From Tupaia tana (lineage: Eukaryota; Chordata; Mammalia; Scandentia; Tupaiidae): DNA of 64,000 nt. How positions within the stretch are numbered: the stretch's first letter is position 1; each line of letters starts with the position of its first letter. The notes below the pieces were generated by a model. The model did not search any database. It had not been told where the DNA came from and was given only the letters and a program-made list of their open reading frames with translations. The DNA lies in NCBI GenBank assembly GCA_026018925.1, contig JAKSZU010000018.1, positions 4,186,920 to 4,250,919 of the forward strand, in the 5' to 3' direction. The position numbers were made by a program, and so were the translations under genes. Of this stretch, positions 23,640 to 35,153 are shown one piece after another.

Positions 23640-23898
23640 AAAAAAAGATTTTTAAAGAGGTTTTTGCCTTAGGGCACGTGTGCTTATGGGATGGGGCAGA
23701 GATAGTAAGAGGGAAAATGAGAAATCACCCCTGGGGGGGTGGCCACACCACACTCTCTTGTCCCCAGTCCTCCTCCCGGGATCTTGGGCATGCATGCACA
23801 CGCTCCTGGCATGATTTTCCTAGGTCTGGGACTCGAACTGCAGTCGGCCATGCAGGAGTCCAGCAACGTAACCGCTACGCCATCTGCTGACTCCTAAC
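23640..23898 (-). mobile_element. tRNA-derived SINE (A type)
   Basis: Reverse full-length copy; head 'gactcgaactgcagtcggccatgcaggagtccagcaacgtaaccgctacgcc'. First of two adjacent SINEs in the same orientation (next at 23,995). Confidence 0.88.
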
Positions 23899-23994
23899 AT
23901 TTCTATTCAAGGAGAATATGTGTTAGGATGCTGAGGTGACCTTTTCTAGGCCTCTTCACTGGGCAGGAGCCCACAGCAGACTCAGTCTCAGCGT

Positions 23995-24277
23995 CTGTAC
24001 GCACACGTGGGCTTTCTTGCTCAGGGTCTCACTGTTGCCGTGCACCTGCCTCAGCCTCCCGACTGGGACTGCAGGTGTGTGCCACCATAGTCAGCTCTTT
24101 TTCAAACAGGGTCTTGCTACATGACCCAGGCAGTTTCAAGCCCCAGATCCTCCTGCCTTGGCCTCCTGCGCCCCAATTACAGATGCACACTGCCACCCTG
24201 GCCTTCAGGTTGGACAGGGGATCGAACGCAGGCCTCCCGAGCACAGCTCGGCAGTGCACGCCCCCGTGGCTGGCCCT
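23995..24277 (-). mobile_element. tRNA-7SL-7SL fused SINE
   Basis: Read on the minus strand: tRNA-like head with B box 'gcgttcgatccc', a 7SL/Alu-like unit ('aggaggccaaggcaggaggatc...gtagcaagaccctg') and a second Alu-like unit ('ggtggcacacacctgcagtcccagtcgggaggctgaggc'). Better preserved than the copy at 12,972. Confidence 0.87.
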
Positions 24278-26340
24278 GTGTGTCTGCAGTATGCCGCTCT
24301 TGTCTTCGCACCCTGGGGGACGGTCAGACCCAGTGTCTGCAGTGTTGGCGTTTGTTCAGAGCCCTGCTCTCTGCCTTCTGGGAGACTGCTCCTGCCACCT
24401 GTCTTCCTGCTGGGCCCAGAGAGGGGAACCTTCTAGAGGCATCGCGGCTCTTCTAGCTCAGAGACCCGCTCATCCTCTCTAGGGCTTTGGGAAGCAGGTC
24501 CTCAGGGGCTGCCCTGGGGGCCTTAGGGGCAATGCCCGGACAGGCGCAGGCTCATACCTCACCGTCCGCTCTCCTCCCGGCTCCCTGCTCTTCCCAGAGT
24601 CCCAAGCTGGTGGCACCCTCTGCTCCCTCTTTAATCCTGCACTCCCCAAAGCTGCAGGGTAAGTCCCAACCTCCTCCCTATTCTCTCCCAGCTCCTCCGC
24701 TGAGAACCAGACTCCGGGTGACATGAGATCTCGCTCCGAGACCTGTGACGACATCAGATCGGGCCACCGTGATCCTGCCATTGGGGGCAGGAACAGAAGG
24801 TCCTGCGTGACACTTGCTGTGCCTCTCGGGCCCCTCTCAGTGACTTCTGGGCCTCAGCTGGCTTGCTCCTCACAACCAGCCTGGAGGGGGTGCTGGCCGT
24901 TTTCTGGATAAGGACACCTAGGCTCAGGGTTATGGGGCGGGAGGGGAGAAGCCGTCTGCTCCAGGCCAGCATTCCAGCATCTCCGGGCGAGGAGCCGGAG
25001 CTGCATAAGGAACAAACTGACCAGGTGCAAGGGGGGACCCCGCGCCTCAGTCTCTCTGAAGCAGCAGTTCTCGATGGGAGCCGGCGCTAGAATCACCCGG
25101 AGGCTGCCGGGCCCAGCTTCTGACTTGGGAAGTCCAGGGCGGACCCGGACTCCGCACTTCTGCCGGGTTCCCTGGTGAGGCTGACGCTGCCGTTCTGGAC
25201 ACCCCATTTTGGGAACCTCTGCTCTAGGGACTCTCCAGCCAGGGAGGGTAGGACGTAGGATCTGGTGGTGGTGGCTCCAGCGTGGACCTTCCAAGGTGGG
25301 TGGCCCGGGGAGGGGGCCTAAAGGTTGAGTCAGTTGGACGATGAGTGGCCTCGCCCACTAGCGCTGCTCTCGGAAGCAGTCACAGGTGACACTGGCGCCG
25401 CCTGGGCTTGCTGTAACATACGCCAGCCCCTGCCCTGCAGAGAGGAGGCAGGAGAGATGAGAGGAGAAGGTGAGACGGCTGCCGGGTGGTGAGCGCAAAC
25501 ACCTGATCACCCCCTTTACTCCGTACAAAGGAGTCCTGGCCCCCAAGAGCTCCGTCTGAGCCGGAGAAAGCTTAGTTCTCACGGTTCTTTCCCTGCTGGT
25601 GGTGATGCCGGCATCTTTCCACTGGGCTGTGGAAGAGATGGCGGGCGTCAACCCACAGCGCTGCCCAGCCGGCCGCCTGCCAGCCTGCGAGCTTGGCCCC
25701 CACACGCCCAGCCCCGCCTGGCCCGGCCGCCCTCCCTCGCCCTCTGGCCAGGGTGTTGCCTGTCCTAAGGCGCCCGTTCAGCAGGTTCCTGGATTGAGTG
25801 AGGAGCTTGCCAGACGCTTGTCCCTCTGGGAGCAAGAGGCATGGCATGGCGGGCAGGTGGCGTGTGAGTCCCTGGCAGGTGAATGGAGGCCTCTGGGCAG
25901 CCACAGGCTGTGTGGCCGCTCTGCGCTCTGGAGCTGGGGCTCGGGCCTGCTGGGCTGTGGTGCAGCAGCCAGGCCTGGGGCAGGAGCTCCTGGTGTCCAG
26001 ATGAGAGGTGGTTTCCACCCAGCTCCGTGGGGCCTCGGCTGCCCAGCTGCCTCGACCACGCCGTGTCTGGTTGTGGGTTTGGCTTGGCTTGCTGCTGCGA
26101 GCTGCATGACTTTGCTTTGGAGAGCACCTGTGTGTGGCCTCAACCTGGGGATCGCAAGTCACCGCTGGAACCTGGCAGTCGAGAGGGAGGGGGTTCTGGA
26201 AGCTCAGGGCCCTGCTGCTTCCTTCTCTCAGTTTCTCGGTCTCTTTCCTCTTCCTCCTTCTCTTTCTCTTCCGTCCCCCTCATGTACAGGGCGGGAAGTG
26301 GCCACCCAGCCGCAGGTTCAGCCCAGGAGCCCCTTCCCCG
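24278..26340. other. intergenic, mostly unique
   Basis: No gene recognised. Contains the MER5A-like relic at 25,062 and a possible MIR scrap at 24,895-24,960. A 303-codon open frame at 25,599-26,510 has no recognisable similarity and runs into the next repeat, so it is not called. Confidence 0.5.
25062..25233 (+). mobile_element. MER5A-like hAT relic
   Basis: 'gcagttctcgatgggagccggcgctagaatcacccggaggctgccgggcccagcttctgac' and the closing 'cattttgggaacctctgctc' follow the short palindromic MER5A consensus. Confidence 0.75.
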
Positions 26341-26341
26341 G

Positions 26342-26357
26342 TGACGCCCTCTGCTGG
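26342..26357 (-). promoter_or_regulatory. CTCF-like motif
   Basis: The minus strand reads CCAGCAGAGGGCGTCA, close to the CTCF core CCASYAGRKGGCRS, between WFDC1 and ATP2C2. Sequence match only. Confidence 0.35.
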
Positions 26358-26461
26358 CAGGCCCTCGAACGTCCCTGCTCCGCCTTTGCCCACAGGGCCC
26401 TCTCTGCCCGGTGCCCCCTTCCTTCACCTGGCCTGGGAACCTGTCCCCTGGAGCGGCCTTG

Positions 26462-26930
26462 CTGTGTCTTCCCCCAAAGATATGGCCACGTTCTAACCCC
26501 GGGGCTTTGAACATGACCTTAACTGGACAGAGCCTCTGTAGAGGGAATGAAGGTACAGGTCTCAAGATGGGGTCGTCCTGGATTTAGGGCACCCTAAATC
26601 CAACAACGGGTACGCTCACGAGAGAAGGAGAGGCAGTTCAGGACGCAGAGACCAGGTGAAGCCCGTGGGGGAAGGTGGCAGAGTCTGGAGCGAGGTGTCC
26701 GCAAGCCAAGAACCCCGACAACTGCGGGCAGCCGTGGGAGCCCCAGGGGCAGCCGGGAGGGAAGCCCTTGGCGTGGCCGGGAGACACCAACCTGCCATTG
26801 TCGATTTCCGGCCTCTGGCCTCCAGGACGGCCAAGGGCACATATCTTTAGTTTTGTGTCACCCAGTGTGTGGTCATCTGTCAGCAGCCACAGGAAATACC
26901 CAGAAATTAGCTCAGACACCCCCTCCTCCA
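26462..26930 (+). mobile_element. ancient interspersed repeat, same family as 15,290
   Basis: 'gtgtcttcccccaaagatatggccacgttctaacccc', 'ggatttagggcaccctaaatccaac', 'ccggcctctggcctccagga' and 'gtcacccagtgtgtgg' follow the family from end to end. Best-preserved copy here. Confidence 0.7.
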
Positions 26931-28084
26931 AGAAGCACTTCCTGACTTTACGCCTTGACCAGATGTTGGCACTCAGCCTTGGTTTTCTCATGCCACTTCC
27001 CACAGCCCAGTAGGCCCATGCCTCCTGCTCCAGCATGTCCCCTGAAGGGCAGGGACACAGTGGGGTCCAGCCCACAGCAGCCCCTCCAAGGGGAGTCCAT
27101 AACCAACAGTCCAAGCTGTCACGAGAAGGTGGCCGCCGTGGAGGGAGCAGGCAGCAGCTCAGGTGCCAGCAGCCGGCTTGTCTCAGGGCTGGCTTCTTTC
27201 ATCTCCCACGGACGGGGCACCCACTCCCGCAGGTGAGCAAGAGAAGGCCTCCCTGGGGGTTACGGGCGTGGGCTTTCCTGCACTGTAGTCACGGGACGCG
27301 AACTCACTGCCTCCTCTTCAGACGAACATTCCGATCTCTGTGAGAACGCGCTTCTAGAATAAAACTCGGGGCGGGGCGTTAATGCTGGCAGCGCAGATGG
27401 AAAAGGGCCAGGAAGAAATGTGGCAATGTCAGCGTGACCGAGGAATAAAGGGGCTCTTTAATTAAGTCTAATAATTAGGCCAATTTTCGGGGGCCCTGGC
27501 TGCGTCTCGGGCAGAGCTGGACCAGCCCCCGGGGTCTGTCCACGACTTTCCAGCCTCCTGGCAACCCTGGGGGGACCAGACACACCCAGGGCCCGTCTGG
27601 CAGCCCTGCTCTGAGAAGCACAGTCCTCTTGTCACCTGGGCCACCTGCTCCTGGGGCGGTGGCACTGACCCCGGGCAGGCGGGGAGTAGCCACGGCCTCA
27701 GTTGCCTCTTTGATGTGGGAGAGAGAACCCCAGAGCGCGCAACTGGAGAAGGGGGCTGGGCTCCTCCTGTTCTAGAAGAATGGGTGAGTGAGGGGTGGGG
27801 CTGCAACGTCCCCAAACCTGCCCTGCCAGTCGCCTACCTGCCCATGGCCTTGGGCGAGTGGCTCACTCTCCACGTCCCCACACTCATCCATAAATGGGTG
27901 GTGAGCCCAGCCCTGGAGGAGGCGGTGGCTGCGAGGGAGGGTCTTGTGGAGGTGAAGGTCGGGCGTGCGGTGAGAGGCAGCATGCACGCATACTCACACA
28001 CTCGCACACTCACACACTCGCACACTCGCACCGCGAACGTCTGAGGACGCTCCACAGATCACGGCCGTGCCAATCCCTGATCTG
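26931..28084. other. intergenic, mostly unique
   Basis: No gene recognised. A MIR-like minus-strand block at about 27,800-27,910 and a (CACTCGCA)-type simple repeat at 27,988-28,032. Confidence 0.45.
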
Positions 28085-28340
28085 CTTTCCTTTTATTTCT
28101 ATTTCTTTTTCTTTTTTTAGTTCTGTTATAGGATGTGTGTACTCAGCAGAGAGACAGAGAGGGGGATGGCCATGCCCCAATCCCTTCTCTATTCTCAGAA
28201 TGGGGTCACGTTCTCTCAGAAATAAGGCATGCAAGCAAATGCATCTGGCATGTTTTGCAAGCCACCGGGTCCAGGACTCAAACTGCAGAGCTGGCGATAT
28301 GGGATTCAGCACCTTAACCTCCATGCCACCTGCTGGCCCT
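28085..28340 (-). mobile_element. tRNA-derived SINE (B type)
   Basis: Reverse full-length copy with a T-rich tail, 'gttataggatgtgtgtactcagcagagagac' and the head ending 'ccaccTgctggccct'. Confidence 0.87.
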
Positions 28341-28899
28341 CGTATGACTTTATACGCCATTCGGGAAGCATAGCCCACCACGCTGGCCACATCTTCAGTG
28401 CTGGTGTCCAGAGGCCCCTTCAGGCGCGGTTGCTCACGGGCGTCACCCCGCACTGTGCTGTGCATACCTGAAGGGACCCGAGCGAGGAGAGCGCGGAGGG
28501 TCCTAGGGCGTCTTCACGTCTGGATCCACTCCTCGGGCCGCTGTTTGGCTCTGAGCTCCCCGCATTCCAGTGTTTCCACCAGGTTTCTCTCTGGGCCCGA
28601 GGGTGTTGGTGACACAGCAGTTCCCAGAGGACGGTGCCTGTGTCTGGGAGCTCCTACCACACTCTTACACCTGACCTGCAGGCTTCGACGTGCTCGTGTG
28701 GGCAGTGGCGTCTCTGTCCTGCCTGCAGCCCGGGGGCAGAGATGTGGGGAGGTGACAAAACAGGTGACACTCCCCAGGGAGTTTTTCCTCAGAGAAGGCC
28801 CACCCAAGCCCCAGAAGTGGGAGAGGGGACCTCCCTGCTCCAGGGACCCTACTGAGGTCACCCAGTGCAAATGAGCCTCACCACTTGGGCTTAAACCAG

Positions 28900-29010
28900 A
28901 AGTCCTCAATGGCCATTTGTACCCTGGGGACGTGGGCCCTTTCTGGGGACATTATTGTCACAACCTCGGGGAGTGTGCTGCGGACATCAGTGGTCCGGAC
29001 CAGGGCCCCC
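28900..29010 (+). mobile_element. MER20-like hAT relic
   Basis: 'ttctggggacattattgtcacaacctcggggagtgtgctgcggacatcagtgg' parallels the MER20 block 'tctggagacatttttggttgtcacaactgggg'. Lies in 28,341-30,391, otherwise unique and without a recognised gene. Confidence 0.6.
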
Positions 29011-30391
29011 GCTCACGTCCTGTGTAGTCCCCCTGCAGAGAACGTCCACTCTCTGCCTGCTGTGTCTGAGGACCCCAGGCCTGCCCCAACAGGGACAGTG
29101 CTCCCATCATGTGGAGATGTCTCCAGGACTGTCCAGAGAGTAAGCCCAAACCCCTCGGCGGCTCCCCCTCCCGCTCGCTCGCGCCCCGCCCTGGGTGCCG
29201 TCTGCTCCCCAAGGGCAGAAGGCAGGCCTGTCTCCCCTGCAGACCCTCACCTCACCGTCCAGCCAAGCCCGGGCCAGGGCCGCCTGTGACTCAGAGGTGA
29301 CTGTGGCTGTGACCCTGGCACACTCTGCAGAAATCACACGCGCTGCACGTCATGGCTATGCCTGGAACCCGCGTCAGCCTCGCTCTCCACCCGGAACTTA
29401 TTTGTCGAGTACGGTCACTTCCTTGTCACAGTGAAAGCCAAAAGCCACCCCAGGCCCAGGTGGGGTAGGACACCCCCCACAGGTGCTGACCAGTTTCTCT
29501 TATGAACCCCCCACACGTGCACCAAAACAAGAAGAAAACCGTTGTCGAGTATTAGGGACACGGCGAAGCCCAGGCATGGCACGCGTGAGCGAGCGCAGCT
29601 CCTGGTACAGCCTCCACGTCACGCTCACTGGCACAGCTCGGGGATGTTGTGCGAATGTAGATTTGGGGGAAACAGAGTGTGTGCACAGGGGGTGGGAGGC
29701 GCAGGGTGTGGGCCAGAGAGGTGCTTGCTTTTAAAAGATAGGCACTTGGGGACTGTCTAAAAAAGCCCATTGTGGATTTAAAAGGTGAATCCTATCAAAC
29801 GACGAATTCCAGTCATCCCTGGGCTGTTTTGCAAGGGATGGGTCACTGGCTGGATTCGGTCATTACCCCACGAGACTGTGTGTGTGTGTTTGTGCAGACA
29901 CTGTTGACATTTGGATTGTGTAGCAGATGCCCCTGGGCTGCACCCGCGTCCCTTTGGATCCACTTGTACGTTTCCCTCCTCAGCAGAGAAGGGAACGGAC
30001 AGCCCCAACCCCAACCCACCCCCTACTCCATCAGAGACAGGAACTGGAAGCATTACAAACCGTCCTTCTCCTTGCCCAGGCCTGATGGGGCCAACTGCAC
30101 AGTGTGACTCGGCCACTGCATCATTTAGAAACTTAATATGGGGCCCTCTTGTTCAGAAATTTCTAAGAGCCTCAAGTTGGGGACAGCAGATCATTAAAGC
30201 AAGCATGGGGCCACCCCAGTGACCACACGGGCTCACACCTTCTGCTGCCCCTCCTGCCAGTGACACCCTCCCTGAACCCCACCCAGGGCTGGTCAGTGAG
30301 GAAGCTCTCCCAGCCACCAGGCGAGCACTTGCCGGAGCCGCCCTCCCCCAGTGACACACTGGCTTCAACCTCCCGTTGGAGGCCATCAGGT

Positions 30392-30648
30392 GGGGACTGG
30401 CCTGTGGCTCAGTGGCTAAGGGAGCCAGCTCCACATGGCTGACCATGGTTTGAATCCCAGCCCTGGTTGCTGGAAACACACCAAGCCCATGTGGATGTGT
30501 GCCCCAAATCCTGATGAGCTAGAGAAGGCATTGCGACGTGACCGTGCCCCTCCAGGGGTGCGTTCTCCTTCTCTCCTTCCCCTCTTCTGGTGAGTGCATG
30601 CCTCCCCGGTTAAAAGAAGAAAGGAAAGAAAGAAAAGAAAAAAAGGCA
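30392..30648 (+). mobile_element. tRNA-derived SINE (B type)
   Basis: 'ggcctgtggctcagtggctaagg' head, diverged body and (GAAA)-rich tail. It lies just beyond the WFDC1 poly(A) signal on the opposite strand. Confidence 0.78.
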
Positions 30649-30674
30649 AGAGAAGATGGTCAGATGGCCAGACA

Positions 30675-31062
30675 GTCATGCGTGAGCAGGGACGTTTATT
30701 TCCACGTATGACAGAATTGACTTCGGAAACACCTGGATGGCACATACTTCCCAGAGTCAGGCCTGGAAGAAACCTGGGAAAAGCAGCTCAGTCCTGGAGG
30801 GGGCTTTCCGAACGCTCACACACGGCAGCTCCCGGCCTGGAGAGAGGTCACAGCACTGCAGGTCGGGGTCTGGCTCCCGGGACAGTGAGCCGGGCCAGGG
30901 CTGTCCGGAGGCTCCCACGCTCTCAATCCCGGCTAGCAGGAGGCCAGTGGGCATTGAGGCCAGGTGCCCTGACTCCAGGACCCCCGAGCAAGCTGAGGCC
31001 AGATGTTTCCACCCGGTTGTTTGCAAATCGTAGGGGAGAGTGAAGAACTTCTTGCACAGGAG
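30675..31062 (-). other. WFDC1: WFDC1 exon 7, 3' UTR
   Basis: An untranslated terminal exon is inferred from a strong acceptor (pyrimidine-rich TTTCTTTGTTTCCTTTCAG) at 31,063 and an AATAAA signal at 30,700-30,695, about 390 nt later. The cleavage point is an estimate, 10-25 nt past the signal. A SINE begins just beyond, on the other strand. Human WFDC1 is recalled as having seven exons, which agrees. Confidence 0.7.
30695..30700 (-). terminator. WFDC1: WFDC1 polyadenylation signal AATAAA
   Basis: A canonical hexamer in the sense orientation, about 365 nt after the exon 7 acceptor. It is the only AATAAA I noticed between the acceptor and the following SINE. Confidence 0.65.
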
Positions 31063-31224
31063 CTGAAAGGAAACAAAGAAGATGCATCCGAGCAGCGACG
31101 GGGGCAGAGCTGGGGTCGGCGACCTTGCTCGTCCCCCACCCCAGACACCAGGCCGGTATTCCCACCCGGAAACAGCCTTAATCCCCTCGGGAGTTCTCCG
31201 GGGCCTCGGCTTGCTCAGTTCCTG

Positions 31225-31380
31225 CCTTTCCCTCTGTCAGCCCGTTTGTAGATGAGGAAACTGAGTCTTGGAGAGTCGGAGTTTGCTCAAGATCAGACGA
31301 TGGCAGATGGAGAATTTAAACCCAGGCCTGGCTGGTTCCGGAGTCCGTGCTTCCGAAAACCATCCTTCTCGAAGGTCGTT
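31225..31380 (+). repeat. MIR
   Basis: 'gatgaggaaactgagtcttggagagtcggagtttgctcaagatcag...ccggagtccgtgcttcc' is a clear MIR, in WFDC1 intron 6. Confidence 0.75.
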
Positions 31381-31407
31381 CTTCTCCACTGTGAAGCTGA
31401 GGCAGAC

Positions 31408-31628
31408 GGTGATGCAGGGATAAAATGAGATGCTCTGTGAGGCAATTCCACATGGGAGGTTCCCAGTTCAAATCCAGAGACCTCCCTGAGTGTGCTGGGC
31501 ACACGCCTGCCCGGATCCAGGGCCGAGGCTGGGGTGGACCAGGGCCTGGGGCGGCGGGGTGCCACCTCCCTCTCTGTCTCTCTTTCTCGTGGAGGAAACG
31601 AATATATAAACTTAAAAAAAAAAATCGT
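31408..31628 (+). mobile_element. possible degraded SINE
   Basis: 'gcaattccacatgggaggttcccagttcaaatcc' resembles a tRNA-like head and 'ctctctgtctctctttctcgtgg...aaaaaaaaaa' the usual 3' part; the middle is unrecognisable. Confidence 0.45.
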
Positions 31629-32600
31629 TATCCTCAGTTATACCCGCCTCGGTCGGGGCCGCTTCTGTCACCAGCAGGTAATAGACACGCTGGCGGGGTC
31701 CCAGCCGCTGTCTATCTTTCAAGGACACCTGGGGGCGTCGCCTGCTGTCAAGGGCTTTCACTGCCCTGCACGGTCAGGCTTTCCCAGGTGGCTCTCGGGT
31801 GCCGTGAGCCCACAGCCCCTGCACCCACCTCTCAGTGCGAGCGGAGCCTGGCCTGACCGCTGACGCCTCTGGGCCGCCTCCCGCCGTCCAGTGCCCACCC
31901 CAGGGGCCTCCCTTTGGCTCCTCAAAGCCAAGGTCTTTTCCACCTCGGGAATTCGCTCTTCTAGCTCCTTCTGCCCAGACACCCAGTCTGCAGGCCTCCC
32001 CGTCTCAGGGTGGCTCAGATGTCCCCTCTTCACGCTTTCTGTGACCTCCCTGCCCCTGCCCCTGCCCCTCCCAGCCCACGCCCTTTACTCCGCACCCCTC
32101 TGCGGCTGCACACATCCCACGACACTGACTGCGTCCCGGTATTCTCTGCCTCTCCGGGTTGGCCTGCCTGGTGTTCTCATCTAGATGTGACCCCCCACGA
32201 GAGTGGGGACTTCTCGCTGCATTACCCCAACGATCCCTGGCATCAGCAGACACCCCGAATTGCTGTGGGGTGACCGAGCGCCCCGTCACACCTCTCAGAC
32301 AGTGGGAGTTTGACGCGGCGGAGAGACAGATGGGCTCTGGGGCCCGGGGCACCGGCTGCCTGTCCTTGCTTAACGCAGGCAAGGGACTGGAAAGTCACGC
32401 CCGGGCTGGCCCTGGGCAGGGTGCGAGGGTGAGCAGGGGCCTCCACTTCTGATCACTCACAAAGCCTGCTCTGTTCCCAGGCGCCCTTGGGGCGGGGAGC
32501 TGGGAGACTCCAGCAGGTCGCTTGCTCCGGGGCAGTGTTGGCGGGGCGTCGTGGTGACCCCAGTCCATACCTAGCCGCAGGCTCATGCCCTCTCCCTCAC

Positions 32601-32672
32601 CTGCTGCCTCTGCTTACTGGAAGTGTCCCTGCTGTCCCTTCCCGGGTTCTGCCACATTCTTGGAGTCACCGT
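32601..32672 (-). CDS. WFDC1: WFDC1 coding exon 6 with stop codon
   Basis: The acceptor CTCTTTCTGCAG leads into DGDSKNVAEPGKGQQGHFQ and a TAA stop at 32,616-32,614; the human tail is EGDSKNVAEPGRGQQRHFQ. Thirteen nucleotides after the stop comes a donor, CAG/GTGAGG, so the 3' UTR is spliced. The stop is far closer than 50 nt to the junction, so nonsense-mediated decay is not expected. Confidence 0.93.
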
Positions 32673-33154
32673 CTGCAGAAAGAGCAGAGCTCTGTCAGGG
32701 CGGGGCTGGCTGACCCGCTCCAGGGCTTCCCACGGCTGCCAGCCATTCCCAAACTCTCCCCTACCTCGTCCTCCACCGTTGTGGCCTGGCTTGTGCGCCT
32801 CTCGTCCATGTGAGGTCCCTCACGCCTTCTCTTCCCCGGCCCTGTCGGCCTCCTGCCCTCCCTGCCCATAACACGGCTGCCTGGTCACTCTGGCTCTGGC
32901 CTTTGCACACGCGCCGCTCCCTGGCCTGTCTCCTACCCTCCAGGTCCCGCTCTGAGGATCCCCGGCAGGAAGCCCTGTGTGGAGACCGGTCTCAGGTCCT
33001 CACGGTGAGGCTTATCTTACCATGAAACGACCTTCCAGGCTTGACTAATGCCTGAGTCTCCCTCTTAATATTTGCTGTGTGACAGCCGAGACCAGACCTG
33101 TCGTGTTCACAGATGTCGCCCCAAGCCCCAGCGCAGTGGTGAGCAGTTCTCGGT

Positions 33155-33383
33155 CGGGTGTGTGTGTGTGTGTGTGTGTGTGTATTTAAATTTGCTGTAG
33201 GATGTGAGAAAGCACCTCTTGGGGGACTGCCATGCTGCAATCCCTTCTCCATCCTCCTGTCAGGATTTGGGGCACTCATGCACACACACCTGGCACGTTT
33301 TTGAACTCTAGGTCCAGGATTCAAACTGTGTAGTTGGCCATGTGGGATCCAGCCGCCTTAACCACCCCGCCACAGACTGATCC
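33155..33383 (-). mobile_element. tRNA-derived SINE (B type) with (GT)n
   Basis: Reverse copy preceded by a (GT)n run (33,157-33,182); head 'gccatgtgggatccagccgccttaaccaccccgccac'. In WFDC1 intron 5, about 430 nt downstream (in the transcript) of exon 5. Confidence 0.85.
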
Positions 33384-33770
33384 ATGCTGTGAACTCTTGG
33401 TAAGGTACGTGGGACAGAGAGGACTGACAGGTAGAAAGGACAGATGACAGCTAGACAAATGGAGGGAGGGAGGGGTAGCCGAGTGGAGGGAGGTTTAGCT
33501 AGATGGATGGAGGATGGTGGCGGCCACGTGTCCGACCCCTGAATGAGAACAGGAGGGACGCGGGCACGCCGGGCCCTGGTCCCGACGCTCACGCAGATCC
33601 GTGTTTGCTGTGAGCCCCTCGCCACAGCAAGGGCTCCTCCTTTCTCAACCCCGCTTCTCACGTCACCCCCTGAATCTCAGCCCTGAGCTTTGCTTTTCTT
33701 CTTTCCCCGAAAGATGCTCACCACCCTTTCCTGTGCCCTCGCAGAGAAAGAAGGGCGGCTTCTCTCTCAC

Positions 33771-33812
33771 CTGGATATTCCTTGTAAAATTCTTGCTGCA
33801 GGAATTGCCCAT
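33771..33812 (-). CDS. WFDC1: WFDC1 coding exon 5, 42 nt
   Basis: A very short exon (acceptor TTGTTTTCCAG, donor GTGAGA, phase 1 to phase 1) encoding DGQFLQQEFYKEYP, which matches human DGRILRHKLYKEYP. The YKEYP core and the exact phase fit make the call secure despite the length. An inverted pair of SINE copies lies 280-860 nt upstream in the transcript. Confidence 0.93.
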
Positions 33813-34089
33813 CTGGAAAACAAGCGAGAAGGAGGTCAGGGCTGGCTTCCTGACTGTGCTGAGGAGTTCTTTTTGCTTTTCACTCTCACTGTCTCACGAG
33901 TGCACCGTGGACTTTTCCAGAGGCCACGTAAGGCATAGTCACAGCCAACCCCACCCAGCAGGCAGGAGGATTTCACTCAACTCACGGATCAGAGGGAGTT
34001 GCAAAACACAACAAAAAACGTAAAGCAATGCCACCATTCTCACTGCATTTTTTTGGGGGGGAAATATAGTTATTTTAAATAATATTTTC

Positions 34090-34339
34090 TGGAACCAGCA
34101 GATAACGTAGTGGCTATGTCGCTGGACTCCCATGTAGTCGACCACAGTTTGAGTCCCAGACCTGGCGGCTTAAAACTCACGCCGGGCGCGTGTGCGTGCG
34201 TGCCCAAGATCCTGAGAGGAGAATGGAGGAGAAGAGATTGCGGCATGGCCATCCCCCCTGGGGGGTGATTTCTTGCTTTCTGTCTCTCTGTCTCTCTCTT
34301 TCTGGCAAGCGCACATACTCCGTAGCAAAAATCTCTCCA

Positions 34340-34366
<27 letters not shown>
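34090..34366 (+). mobile_element. young tRNA-derived SINE (A type) with target-site duplication
   Basis: Intact A-type copy with a (TAA)n tail, bounded by a perfect 12-bp direct repeat, AATAATATTTTC, at 34,078-34,089 and 34,367-34,378. The intact duplication marks a recent insertion into WFDC1 intron 4, antisense to the gene. Confidence 0.95.
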
Positions 34367-34373
<7 letters not shown>

Positions 34374-34436
34374 TTTTCCTTTCCTTTCTGTTCAACATGT
34401 AGTAGATTTATCATTGTTATTATTTATTTATTTTGT

Positions 34437-34674
34437 AGAGATTTTTACTATAGGATGCATGCGCTTGCCAGAGAGACAGAGACACAAAGTGAGAAATCAC
34501 CCCCCAGGGGGATGGCCATACCACAATCCCTTCCCTTTTGTTCTCCTTCCGGGATCTTGTGCGTGCATGCACATGCGCCTGGTGTGAGTTTGAAACCACT
34601 GGGTCCAGGACTCGAACCGCGGTCGACTACTTGGGAGTTCAGCAACATAAGCGCTACACCATCTGCTGGCCCTA
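34437..34674 (-). mobile_element. tRNA-derived SINE (A type), inverted partner
   Basis: Reverse A-type copy with head 'cgaaccgcggtcgactacttgggagttcagcaac'. It lies about 70 bp from the opposite-facing copy at 34,090 and reads in the sense of WFDC1. Confidence 0.92.
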
Positions 34675-34959
34675 TCATTGTGACTCTTAAATGAATTCAT
34701 ACGTTCGTGTTTTCAGGTTCCCAGCTATGGTTTCTGACCCATGTCCATAGCTGTAACCTAAATAAAGGGAAGCCGTTGGGGCCTTCCCAATATTTTTATG
34801 GGCAAAAGGTTTGGGAGCCACTGTCTTCACAAATGCACTGGAGGCCGTTTCCACGTCACGGTGCGGTCCCAGCTGTGGGCACTGTCTGGGCCAGTGCCAG
34901 ACCGTGGCTCCTCCCTCTTCCTGAGACGGAGCCCACAGCGGCATACACTCTTGAGGGCC

Positions 34960-35150
34960 TACAGCGGGCCTGGCCATTTTACGCACTTCCCAGGCACTTT
35001 CCCACTCAAGCCTCGTAACTACTCCACGAAGTAACTGCCATGGCTACCACCGTCTCCACTTCACGGGTGAAGAAACCACTAAGGAAGGCTGAGCACTTGC
35101 CCAAGACCACTAGGAGCTAGGAACAAAGCTGCGGCTTCGAACCTGCTCGG
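34960..35150 (+). repeat. MIR
   Basis: 'cactcaagcctcgtaactactccacgaagtaactgcc...cgggtgaagaaaccactaagg...cttgcccaagaccactaggagc' is a MIR, in WFDC1 intron 4. Confidence 0.7.
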
Positions 35151-35153
35151 TGG

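Noticed and set aside
25599-26510. 303-codon plus-strand open frame
   Set aside because: Low-complexity, GC-driven composition, no recognisable domain, and it runs into the ancient repeat at 26,462.
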